NCBI GenBank assembly: GCA_004556545.1
Contig: SFGO01000007.1
Span: forward strand, 1-57,918
Reading direction: 5' to 3'
Length of the DNA stretch: 57,918 bases
Origin: Clostridiales bacterium
GTDB lineage: Bacteria; Bacillota; Clostridia; Christensenellales; Aristaeellaceae
The notes beneath the pieces were generated by a model, which saw only the letters and a program-made list of their open reading frames with translations, ran no database searches and was not told where the DNA came from. Positions 49,950 to 57,918 of this stretch are shown piece by piece (position 1 is the stretch's first letter; each line of letters begins with the position of its first letter). A program made the position numbers and the translations under genes.

Positions 49950-50861
49950 ATGAACCGTGCATTCGCCCAAAAAAGAAAAACCATGAATCAAATGCGCAAA
50001 CAGGAAGCATTGTGCGGTTATCTGTTTGCGCTTCCATGGCTGATTGGTCTGTTTACGTTTACACTGTATCCTATTTTTTCTTCCTTGTTTTATTCATTTA
50101 CCAATTATAATTTTTCTTCCACCTTCAAATGGATTGGGTTGACAAATTATATAGTTCTTTTTACAAAAGACAAAATGATCCCGCTTTCAGCCTATAATAC
50201 TCTGTATTTTGCTATATTCAGCGTTCCGTTGAATATGTGCGTAGGTATTCTGATTGCGGTTATGATGAATCAGAAAATCTGCGGTATTCGCATTTTGCGC
50301 ACCATTTATTATTTGCCGAATGTTGTCTCCATTGTTGCAGTTAGCATGCTCTGGTATTTTATCTTTCAAAGCAACGGCGTATTGAATAGGCTGTTGGGTG
50401 CGATAAAAATTCAAGGGCCGAATTGGCTATCCGATCCCGCGTGGGCTAAGAATGCGTTAATTTTGATGAACTGCTGGAATGCGGGAGGTTCCATGGTGAT
50501 CTATCTGGCCGGTCTGCAGGGTATTCCCCGTTCCTATTATGAGGCGGCCGAGGTTGACGGCGCAGGTGCGTTGCGCAAGTTCTTTTCGATCACGCTGCCG
50601 TTGCTTTCACCCAGTATATTTTATAATTTGATTATCGGTATTATCGGAGCGCTTCAGACTTTTTCTACCGCCCTGGTGATGACGGATGGCGGTCCGGTCA
50701 ATTCTACCACTTTTTATGTACTTACCCTGTATCGCAGAGCATTTGAGGATATGCGTATGGGATATGCCTCGGCCATGGCCTGGGTGCTAATGGTTATAAC
50801 GCTGCTGCTGACGCTGGTAGTCTTCTGGATCGGGAACAAGAAGGTCTATTATGAACAGTAA
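49950..50861 (+). CDS. ABC sugar permease, MalF-like
   Basis: 303 aa, six helices, EAA loop YYEAAEVDGAGALRKFFSITLPLLSPS. Starts at ATG 49950 after AAAGGAG. The gene is clearly AT-richer than the SBP gene before it and uses many A/T-ending codons, the first sign of the compositional change seen to the window end. It pairs with the MalG-like subunit encoded before the binding protein. Confidence 0.9.
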   Translation: MNRAFAQKRKTMNQMRKQEALCGYLFALPWLIGLFTFTLYPIFSSLFYSFTNYNFSSTFKWIGLTNYIVLFTKDKMIPLSAYNTLYFAIFSVPLNMCVGILIAVMMNQKICGIRILRTIYYLPNVVSIVAVSMLWYFIFQSNGVLNRLLGAIKIQGPNWLSDPAWAKNALILMNCWNAGGSMVIYLAGLQGIPRSYYEAAEVDGAGALRKFFSITLPLLSPSIFYNLIIGIIGALQTFSTALVMTDGGPVNSTTFYVLTLYRRAFEDMRMGYASAMAWVLMVITLLLTLVVFWIGNKKVYYEQ

Positions 50862-50935
50862 TAAGGCAACATCGTACAATTCAGCAGCGGCCAATATCAG
50901 TTGAGGAACCAACAAGCGTAGCGGAGGATCGAAAG

Positions 50936-53545
50936 GTGAGGGAAAAACGGTTATACTATGTAGATGGTTATCATGGCGGCGTTCGGGGACATATGCCCCT
51001 TGGCTGCTGGCGTGATATTTTGGAAACACTGAAAAATAATCCTGATTGGAAGCTCTGTATCGATGTGGAGCCGATTTCATGGGAAGAACTTCAACTGCGG
51101 GATCCCGCGGCCTACGAGGAATTGCGGGATATGCTGAAGGATACCTCTGTTTCCGCAAGGCTGGAAATGGTTTCCGGCAGCTATGGCCAGCCTTATGGCT
51201 GGATCACGGATGGTGAAAGCAATATTCGGCATCTGACATTTGGACTGGAAGAGATCAAAAAGCATTTTCCGTGGCTTCATATAAGTACTTATGCTACGCA
51301 GGAACCATGCTGGACCAGCGCGCTTCCGCAGATTCTTCGCTCCCTTCGTTTTGATTATGCCGTGCTGAAGAATCCATCTACGGCATGGGGTGGCTACAGT
51401 AATGGACGAAACGCTGAAGTCTGTTTCTGGGAGGGACCGGATGGCAGCCGGATTCCCGTTGTCCCACGCTATGCATGTGAAAAACTGGCGAAAAACTGGG
51501 AAACGGAATCCGTTGATGGAACCGAAAAGTTTATGCTGAAATGCATGGAGCATGATATTCCACACCCAACAGGCATGATTTTTCAGGATCTTGGTTGGCC
51601 ATCTTGGCCGCGGCTTGGCGGCACGCCCGGCATGGGCAAGGCCGCCGTGCCGGAGCATATTGTATATGTCACCTGGAAGGAATACTTTTCATCCATTGGA
51701 AAAATGCCCGCTGAAGAAGAAAATAAAATTTGGCGCATTACGCAAGAGGACTTTCTAGGCTCGCTGCCGTGGGGAGAAAGACTTTTGGTTAGAATGGCAC
51801 GTCAGGTACGTCGCGGGGAAAGAATGTTGCTGGAATGTGAGCGCCTTCATGCGTTGGGAAGCACGATGGGCGGCGTGAACAATGATCAGGAACGCCTGAA
51901 GGAGGCTTGGAAGCATTTGCTGATGACGCAACATCATGACGGTTGGATCTGCGCCAGCACTGGAAAGGAAGAAGAAAACTGGGCTTGGAAAACCTCAGCT
52001 CAAATTTATGCGGCTAATAGTCTGACAACTCCTATCCGGCAAAAGGCGCTTCATCAAATTTGCCGATCGTTGTGCTTTGATGAAGAAAATGAAAAAAAGA
52101 CGAACATTGCCGAAACAGCCTGTGCCGTAAATTTGCTTGGACGAAGAGAAGAACGGACGGTTTCGTTGCCCATGACCAGTTCTCATGGAACACAGGGTTT
52201 CCAGGTTTGGGATGGCGAAAAACTTCTGCCCAGTCAGTATGTGGCGGAACGTCGCTTTGCAGATGGTACTAAAAACGCCGGAATATTGATGTTTCGAGCA
52301 GCACTGCCGGCTTTTGGTGTTAAAAGCTTCCGAATGGAACCGGTCGAAACGGAAGAAAACGGACGTATGGCCTGGGTGGACGGTACAACTGCCTATATGG
52401 AAACCGACATTTATGTGATTCGTTTTGACCTGAGTCAAGGAGGCACAATAGCTTCGCTGGTGGATAAGCGCCGACAGACAGAATTGGTGGATCAGAGAAA
52501 CGAAAGAAAGTTCAACGAGTACTCTGGCTTCTTTATTCAGGAAAATTGCTTTCTTTCCAGCGCAAGCCAGCAGGCAGAGGCGGTTGTCAAGGCAGAAGGA
52601 TCTGTCTGTGCTGAATTGGAAATTCGTGGGACAATAGGTTCTGTGACCTTTACCCAGACGGTTCGTGTATTGGCAAAAGAACCTGTGATCCAGGTACAGG
52701 TGGTTTTTCACTTTCCTGAAAAAACATACATTGGTGATCCTCATACAATGACACCGGAAAACGATGTGCAGGACGGCCATCGTTCTTACCACGATAGCCG
52801 CTATAAGCTGAATGCGTGGTTTCCAACAGCTTTTGAACAGGTGCATTTAGATAAGGATGCTGCTTACGATGTCTGCCGGAGTCGGGAGGAAAATACGTAC
52901 TTCAGCACATGGAACACCATTAAACATAACGTTTTGCTGAATTGGGTCGACGTGACAGACGAAACGCAGGGCTTGGCTGTCATTACGGATCATACAACTT
53001 CATATACCCATGGAAAGGATAAACCGCTGGCTCTGACTATGGCGTGGGGCTGGGATGCAGGTTACTGGTGGGGAAGAAGGCAGCTGAAAGGAGATCATAC
53101 TCTGAATTATGCGATTGTGCCCCATGCAGGCGACTGGCGGCTGGGCGACATATGGCATGAATGTCAAAAACTGCTGCAGGAACCAATTGCTCATAGAATG
53201 GCAGCAGCTTCTAACCCGTATTGCTGTGAACTGATTGCCGTTGAAGCTCCCGTAGAATTGAGCACAGTCTGCATGGATGACCAAGGAAGGCCGTTGGCGC
53301 GTCTATTTAATCCAGGCCCCGAGACTTGGACAGAAATCACGCTGGACATGAAAATGGTTTCTAAGGCAGAAATGGTGGAATTGGACGGAACCCTGATGGG
53401 TGATGTGCCTCTTTCTGTGCAGGGCAGCCGCTTGACCGCCCGGTTGAAGCTTCCTGCCTTTGCCATCCGCACGCTGCGGCTGACACCGATTTTGAAACAA
53501 ACCATAGATGGGATGGGTTGCCGAACATCTTCAAATTGCTTATAA
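50936..53545 (+). CDS. Divergent GH38-like protein (alpha-mannosidase related)
   Basis: 869 aa, no signal peptide. It has the GH38 layout: N-terminal catalytic-type domain with GYHGGVRGH (11-19), a middle helical region with TQHHDGW (331-337, the HHD metal site), and large C-terminal beta domains. The nucleophile region is TYATQEPCWTSALPQIL (118-134), so the classical PDxFGxS aspartate is replaced. It may be an inactive or altered member, or use another residue. GTG start after GGAGG. It may act with the classical GH38 downstream on imported mannosides. Confidence 0.8.
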   Translation: MREKRLYYVDGYHGGVRGHMPLGCWRDILETLKNNPDWKLCIDVEPISWEELQLRDPAAYEELRDMLKDTSVSARLEMVSGSYGQPYGWITDGESNIRHLTFGLEEIKKHFPWLHISTYATQEPCWTSALPQILRSLRFDYAVLKNPSTAWGGYSNGRNAEVCFWEGPDGSRIPVVPRYACEKLAKNWETESVDGTEKFMLKCMEHDIPHPTGMIFQDLGWPSWPRLGGTPGMGKAAVPEHIVYVTWKEYFSSIGKMPAEEENKIWRITQEDFLGSLPWGERLLVRMARQVRRGERMLLECERLHALGSTMGGVNNDQERLKEAWKHLLMTQHHDGWICASTGKEEENWAWKTSAQIYAANSLTTPIRQKALHQICRSLCFDEENEKKTNIAETACAVNLLGRREERTVSLPMTSSHGTQGFQVWDGEKLLPSQYVAERRFADGTKNAGILMFRAALPAFGVKSFRMEPVETEENGRMAWVDGTTAYMETDIYVIRFDLSQGGTIASLVDKRRQTELVDQRNERKFNEYSGFFIQENCFLSSASQQAEAVVKAEGSVCAELEIRGTIGSVTFTQTVRVLAKEPVIQVQVVFHFPEKTYIGDPHTMTPENDVQDGHRSYHDSRYKLNAWFPTAFEQVHLDKDAAYDVCRSREENTYFSTWNTIKHNVLLNWVDVTDETQGLAVITDHTTSYTHGKDKPLALTMAWGWDAGYWWGRRQLKGDHTLNYAIVPHAGDWRLGDIWHECQKLLQEPIAHRMAAASNPYCCELIAVEAPVELSTVCMDDQGRPLARLFNPGPETWTEITLDMKMVSKAEMVELDGTLMGDVPLSVQGSRLTARLKLPAFAIRTLRLTPILKQTIDGMGCRTSSNCL

Positions 53546-53546
53546 T
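53518..53546 (+). promoter_or_regulatory. Promoter of the GntR-type regulator gene
   Basis: TTGCCG at 53518-53523, 17-base spacer, TATAAT at 53541-53546, lying at the end of the GH38-like gene. Confidence 0.75.
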
Positions 53547-53558
53547 ATATTTGTGAAG

Positions 53559-53582
53559 TTTTGCACACCCCATGGTGCAAAA
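53559..53582 (+). promoter_or_regulatory. Inverted repeat, probable operator of the GntR-type regulator
   Basis: TTTTGCAC, an 8-base spacer, GTGCAAAA. The arms are perfect and sit directly after the expected transcription start. Confidence 0.75.
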
Positions 53583-53628
53583 GGAAAGAGTTGTTCATGC
53601 AGAAAGCAGCTTTGAAGGAGGGCATCAT

Positions 53629-54714
53629 TTGATCGCCAAGCAAAAGAAAACCATGGTCAAATATATGCACATTGTGGAACAGATCAAAGAGAACATCGCA
53701 AAGGGAATTCTTGTTCCGCAGGATCTATTGCCCTCTGAAAATGAATTGATGGCAGAATTTGGCGTTAGCTCGATCACTGTGCGTAAAGCTATGGAAACAA
53801 TGGTGCAGCAGGGAATCGTTTACCGTGTGAAAGGAAAAGGTACTTATGTGGCCGATCCTCAGAGTGGACAGGAAAATGCAAATGGATATAAAAAAGTATT
53901 TTTGATTTTTGATGTAGAAGCAGCACTGGATGCTTCATTGACCAAAATTGTTCAGGGCATCCAGCAATATTACCAGAATAAAAAATCTCAGCTCGTTTTG
54001 GAAAAATATGCCTTTTGCGAGGAATATCTTCGTGATGGAAAGTGTAAAAAAGAAGAAGCAGGTTTTATCATTTATATCAGTGCGATGGATGATGAAAAAA
54101 AATTGGAAAATCTCAGACGGCTCAGCAGAGCAGGGGTGAAGTTTGTCTGTATCGACCGTTATTTGGGACATTACCCCGTGAATTATGTAGGGTGTAATAA
54201 TCACGATGGAGCTTATTCCGCAGTGGAATATTTGGCGGAACTTGGACACACGCGAATTGGTTTTGTATATGAAAGACCGGAAATTAGTTCGGAAAGAGAA
54301 CGCTTTGACGGCTATACGAACGCTATGATTGACCATTGCCTGAAAGAGTATATCGAGCAGCCCTATACTGTAGCCGAAATGGACAATTGCGTAAGGGCAT
54401 TGGTGGCGCATCGCCACTCGGCGATGGTATGCGCCAACGATTTTACCGCCGCTGTTTTAATAAAAGCGCTGAAGGACGCGGGTATGGGGGTGCCAAGCGA
54501 CGTTTCTGTGGTTGGTTTTGACGATGCGGAAACCTATCGTTTCCATCAGCCGGCTTTAACGACGATTCGACAGGATTTCTTTGCTTTAGGGTATGAAAGC
54601 GCCAGAGTGTTGAACAAAATTATGTCAGAAACAGTGTCTGGCTGTACTCGGATTTATACGCCGGCGCAGCTGATCGTGCGGGAATCCACAGGCGTGTATC
54701 GTCAAAACGGATGA
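53629..54714 (+). CDS. GntR/LacI-fusion regulator (AraR-like)
   Basis: 361 aa. The N-terminal 75 residues are a GntR winged helix (IVEQIKENIAKGILVPQDLLPSENELMAEFGVSSITVRKAMETM), and the C-terminal 270 are a LacI-type sugar sensor (FLIFDVEAALD, DRYLGHYPVNYVGCNN, VVGFDDAETY). This fusion is typical of AraR-like repressors. Start TTG 53629 is six bases after AAGGAGGG. The inverted repeat in its promoter suggests autorepression and possible control of the mannosidase genes. Confidence 0.9.
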   Translation: MIAKQKKTMVKYMHIVEQIKENIAKGILVPQDLLPSENELMAEFGVSSITVRKAMETMVQQGIVYRVKGKGTYVADPQSGQENANGYKKVFLIFDVEAALDASLTKIVQGIQQYYQNKKSQLVLEKYAFCEEYLRDGKCKKEEAGFIIYISAMDDEKKLENLRRLSRAGVKFVCIDRYLGHYPVNYVGCNNHDGAYSAVEYLAELGHTRIGFVYERPEISSERERFDGYTNAMIDHCLKEYIEQPYTVAEMDNCVRALVAHRHSAMVCANDFTAAVLIKALKDAGMGVPSDVSVVGFDDAETYRFHQPALTTIRQDFFALGYESARVLNKIMSETVSGCTRIYTPAQLIVRESTGVYRQNG

Positions 54715-54878
54715 TAAATTTGGAGAATCGCAAAGCTGAGCCGAGAGAAAACGTTTTTCTAGGAAAAATATCTATTATATAAAAAGTATACTTGAAAAGA
54801 AAAGCTGCTGGTAGGCGGGTGTGTTTGCTATATCAATTTTATTTTTCAAAAGAATTGGAATACGGAGGATGATGAAAG
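54715..54878 (+). promoter_or_regulatory. Leader of the GH38 gene with a possible operator
   Basis: An AT-rich gap. AGAAAACGTTTTTCT at 54746-54760 is nearly palindromic with a central CG, like LacI/CcpA-type sites. TATTAT near 54772 may be a -10. Low confidence for both. Confidence 0.35.
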
Positions 54879-57800
54879 ATGCTGGAAGTGGAAAAAATGT
54901 TTTTGACCATCGACAGGTTAGAACAGCGGGTGCACGAGCTGGAAAAATATCGCTTTGTAGATATGAAAACACTTGCGCCCATGGAAGCGATGCCGGGCGG
55001 CCTGGAAAAGGACGAGGTCTATCATGAGATGCCGGAAGAAATAAAAGGGCTGCACCTTCAAATAGGGGATGACTTCGCAGGCCGGGATCGCTACCTGTGG
55101 GTTCGAAAAAAAGTGAAGATTCCTAAACATCAAGATGGATATGAGGCTTATGGTCTGTTCAACTTTGGTAAGACTGGCGATGCCCTGCTGTCCGGATTCG
55201 AGTCTCTGCTATACGTGGATGGCCAACCCTATCAAGGCGTTGATACGTTTCATCATGACGTAAACTTCGAGAGTCTCGCGGATCGAAACGTTGAATTAAC
55301 ATTTCTTCTCTGGACTGGTCTGGAGGGGGGCGGCCCGAAGCGGGAATTTTGTCATCGCTTTCGGCAGGCGGATATAGGCTATCTGCACCTGGCCACGGAT
55401 GAATTATATTACTTGACTAAGGCGATGGCGGAAACACTTCGTTATATGGAGGATGCCAACCCCGACAAATATGTGCTGATCCGGGCCCTAGAGCACGTTT
55501 TTGCCACGATTAACTGGGATGAAGACGGATTTTACGTTTCGGCGGAAAACGCGCTAGCCGTCCTGAAAAACGAATTGAGAGCCTTCCCTAAGAAAAGCAA
55601 TGTAACCGTCAATGTAGTCGGCCATACTCATATCGACGTTGCATGGCTTTGGCGGCTTAAACATACCCGTGAAAAAATCCAGCGTTCTTTTTCAACGGTA
55701 CTTCGACTTATGAGCGAATTTGACGATTATGTTTTTTTGCAGTCTCAGCCACAGCTGTATCAATATCTTCAGAAGGACAATCCGGTGCTATATGAACAGA
55801 TTAAAAAACGCATTGCAGAAGGCCGCTGGGAAGCGGACGGCGGCATGTGGCTAGAAGCGGACTGCAACATTTCCTCCGGCGAAGCATTGATCCGTCAGTT
55901 TCTTTATGGAATACGTTTCTTCAAAAAAGAGTTTGGCCGTCGCTGCGAATTTTTGTGGCTGCCGGATGTGTTTGGATACAGCTGGGCACTGCCTCAAATT
56001 TTGAATGGCGTTGAAATTCACAGCTTTGTGACCACCAAAATTAGCTGGAATCAGTTTAATTCCATGCCCCATGATCTGTTCCGTTGGCGCGGTATGGACG
56101 GAAGCGAAGTGATAACGTATTTCATTTCTACACCCTCCGAGGGCGAGACTTTCGATAAACGCATGGCCACCTATAATGGAATGATGAACCCTCACAGCGT
56201 CATTGGCAGCTGGGAAAAATTCCATGACAAGAATCTTTCAAATGAAACGCTTATTTCCTACGGCTTCGGCGATGGCGGTGGGGGAGTTAACCGCGAAATG
56301 CTGAAAATGCGGCGCGCTATGGAAAGTATTCCGGGTCTTCCTGCAGTGAAACAATCTCGGGCAAATGATTTTTTGAAGCGGTTACATGAAAAAATGAACC
56401 ATAGCGGTCAATATATTCCGGTTTGGGATGGAGAATTGTATTTGGAATTCCACCGTGGAACCTATACTTCTCAAGCATGGAATAAAAAGATGAACCGCCG
56501 CATGGAGTTTGTGTTGGCGGAAACAGAATGGCTTGCAACGCAGGCATGGCTGGCTGGCGGAACCTATTGCCGGGAAAAACTTACGGAAGGGTGGCAGACG
56601 CTTTTGCGTAATCAGTTCCACGACATTATTCCTGGCTCCTCTATTCATGAGGTTTACGAGGATTGCCGACTGGAATATGGACAACTGGAGGACTCCCTTC
56701 AGAAGCTTCAGGCAGGGAGCATATCTACGCTGGCTGCGCCGGAAAAAAATAGTTACACATTTTGGAACTTTGGTTCCTTTGCACGCACAGATGAAGTGAA
56801 AATCCCCGAAACACGTGACGGATATTTTTTGGATGGCGAAGGGAAAAGGTTGCAAGCTCAAAAAACACAAGACGGCTATTGGGTGAAAATTTCGTTGGAC
56901 TCATTGGCTACTGCCGTTATTCATTTTGAGGAAGCGCCTTGGGTTGATCGGGCAAAGAACTCCCCGTTCGTTTGGAAACCAGAAGCACGAAAATTGCAGA
57001 CACCCCATTATATTGCAGAGTGGAATGCAGACGGAGAATTTATCCGGTTATTTGACCGCGAGAATGAACGTGAGGTGTTTCCGGCAGGCGTCTGTGCAAA
57101 TGTGTTGGAAATTTATGAAGATAAGCCTTTGAATTTTGACAACTGGGATGTGGATTTATTCCATCTGTTGAAGCATGAAAATCTTACGCCAGAGGGTTCT
57201 CCTGAGCTGATTTCAGAAGGCACACTGCGGTTGGTATTGCGCTTCCGTTATCGATATCATCATTCCCATTTTGAGCAGGATGTCATTTTTCATGCGGACA
57301 GCCGTCGGATTGATTTCGAGACACGAGCAGAATGGCATGAAAATCACCGATTGCTGAAGGCGGCCTTTCCTGCGGAGATTCGTACTACGAAAGCAACTTA
57401 CGATATTCAGTGCGGTTATGTGGAACGACCGACCCACTTTAATACCAGTTGGGACTACGCTCGGTTTGAGGTAGTAGCCCATAAATGGGCCGACATTTCC
57501 GAAGATGGGTATGGAGTCAGTCTGCTGAACGATTGTAAATACGGCCATAGTGTTAATGATAATGTGTTACGGATTACGCTGCTTAAAAGCGGAAAATACC
57601 CAGACGAAGAAGCTGATATGGGCTCGCACGAATTTACCTATGCGCTTCTACCGCATAAGGGCACTGTGACGGATGGAAATACCATTGAAGAAGCAACCAA
57701 ACTGAATTTGCCGCTTCGCATGCTGGCACACAAAGTATGGAAAACTCAGTCACTATTTATTTCCAACACGCGGAATATTATAATTGACGCCGTGAAGCTG

Positions 57801-57918
57801 GCCGAAGAGGATGAAGCAATTATTCTCCGCATTCATGAATGCCGTGGAAGTCATACTTCAGTCGTCTTGCGACCGTCTTTCGAAATGAAGGCCTATGCTC
57901 CGTGCAATCTGTTGGAAG
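54879..57918 (+). CDS. Alpha-mannosidase, glycoside hydrolase family 38 (truncated by window end)
   Basis: At least 1013 aa; the gene continues past the window. No signal peptide, so it acts on imported oligosaccharides in the cytoplasm. An N-terminal beta domain (1-240) precedes the catalytic domain: GHTHIDVAWLWR (248-259, metal ligands), WLPDVFGYSWALPQIL with the nucleophile Asp363, and NQFHDIIPGSS (578-588, His581/Asp582). The rest is the middle helical bundle and C-terminal beta-sandwiches. ATG 54879 follows GGAGG. AT-rich codon use, like the preceding genes. Confidence 0.93.
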   Translation, partial: MLEVEKMFLTIDRLEQRVHELEKYRFVDMKTLAPMEAMPGGLEKDEVYHEMPEEIKGLHLQIGDDFAGRDRYLWVRKKVKIPKHQDGYEAYGLFNFGKTGDALLSGFESLLYVDGQPYQGVDTFHHDVNFESLADRNVELTFLLWTGLEGGGPKREFCHRFRQADIGYLHLATDELYYLTKAMAETLRYMEDANPDKYVLIRALEHVFATINWDEDGFYVSAENALAVLKNELRAFPKKSNVTVNVVGHTHIDVAWLWRLKHTREKIQRSFSTVLRLMSEFDDYVFLQSQPQLYQYLQKDNPVLYEQIKKRIAEGRWEADGGMWLEADCNISSGEALIRQFLYGIRFFKKEFGRRCEFLWLPDVFGYSWALPQILNGVEIHSFVTTKISWNQFNSMPHDLFRWRGMDGSEVITYFISTPSEGETFDKRMATYNGMMNPHSVIGSWEKFHDKNLSNETLISYGFGDGGGGVNREMLKMRRAMESIPGLPAVKQSRANDFLKRLHEKMNHSGQYIPVWDGELYLEFHRGTYTSQAWNKKMNRRMEFVLAETEWLATQAWLAGGTYCREKLTEGWQTLLRNQFHDIIPGSSIHEVYEDCRLEYGQLEDSLQKLQAGSISTLAAPEKNSYTFWNFGSFARTDEVKIPETRDGYFLDGEGKRLQAQKTQDGYWVKISLDSLATAVIHFEEAPWVDRAKNSPFVWKPEARKLQTPHYIAEWNADGEFIRLFDRENEREVFPAGVCANVLEIYEDKPLNFDNWDVDLFHLLKHENLTPEGSPELISEGTLRLVLRFRYRYHHSHFEQDVIFHADSRRIDFETRAEWHENHRLLKAAFPAEIRTTKATYDIQCGYVERPTHFNTSWDYARFEVVAHKWADISEDGYGVSLLNDCKYGHSVNDNVLRITLLKSGKYPDEEADMGSHEFTYALLPHKGTVTDGNTIEEATKLNLPLRMLAHKVWKTQSLFISNTRNIIIDAVKLAEEDEAIILRIHECRGSHTSVVLRPSFEMKAYAPCNLLE

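Noticed and set aside
1..57918. CRISPR arrays, tRNA or rRNA genes, insertion sequences
   Set aside because: No regularly spaced direct repeats, no cloverleaf with the conserved TTCGA arm and no rRNA or transposase motifs were noticed by eye. A covariance-model scan would be decisive.

Overview
This 58 kb window looks like a chromosomal segment of an anaerobic, carbohydrate-fermenting member of the Bacillota (Clostridia-like). The evidence is strong AGGAGG-type ribosome binding sites with some TTG and GTG starts, a glycyl radical enzyme with its activase, CUT1-type sugar ABC operons that lack their own ATPase, many LacI, GntR and AraC regulators, a YesN-like regulator, and a cysE-cysS pair. 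The signal peptides (MKK-hydrophobic-AxA-E, mostly without a lipobox) recall gut Christensenellales-like genomes, but that placement is a guess. I saw no rRNA, tRNA, CRISPR array or transposase.

Layout. 0-12.7 kb is mixed housekeeping and transport: an NSS-type Na+ symporter, a LacI regulator next to an orphan radical SAM enzyme, a secreted protein, the NifU-like/GGGtGRT pair, an SLC13/ArsB-type permease, a Na+:dicarboxylate/amino-acid symporter, a lipid kinase and a PrsW-like protease. Structured repeats lie between these genes. 12.9-19.0 kb is a LacI-controlled glucan operon: regulator, GH66 dextranase-like enzyme, binding protein and two permeases. The same 14-bp perfect palindrome precedes both the regulator and the enzyme.

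19.2-28.9 kb (minus strand) is an AraC regulator followed by seven genes: activase, an unusual glycyl radical enzyme, two permeases, a binding protein, a mutarotase-like protein and a Gfo/Idh/MocA oxidoreductase. It looks like an import-and-radical-catabolism module for an unknown carbohydrate-like substrate. The enzyme keeps the glycyl radical loop and thiyl cysteine but lacks the GCxE glutamate of the dehydratases. I regard this as the best candidate for an undescribed system.

29-45 kb holds a MATE exporter and a YesN-like regulator with a degenerate receiver. Then comes a tightly packed minus-strand run of eleven genes (ppk, cysE, cysS, a comEA-like gene, a phosphoglycosyl transferase, an epimerase, four glycosyltransferases and a bacterial-Ig-repeat secreted protein). 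These neighbours overlap or are at most about 10 nt apart. 45-57.9 kb has an EamA transporter, then an apparent mannoside-type operon: amidohydrolase, permease, binding protein, permease, a divergent GH38-like protein, a GntR/LacI-fusion regulator and a classical GH38 alpha-mannosidase that runs off the window. Base composition turns clearly AT-richer from about 49.8 kb, which suggests mosaic origin or transfer.
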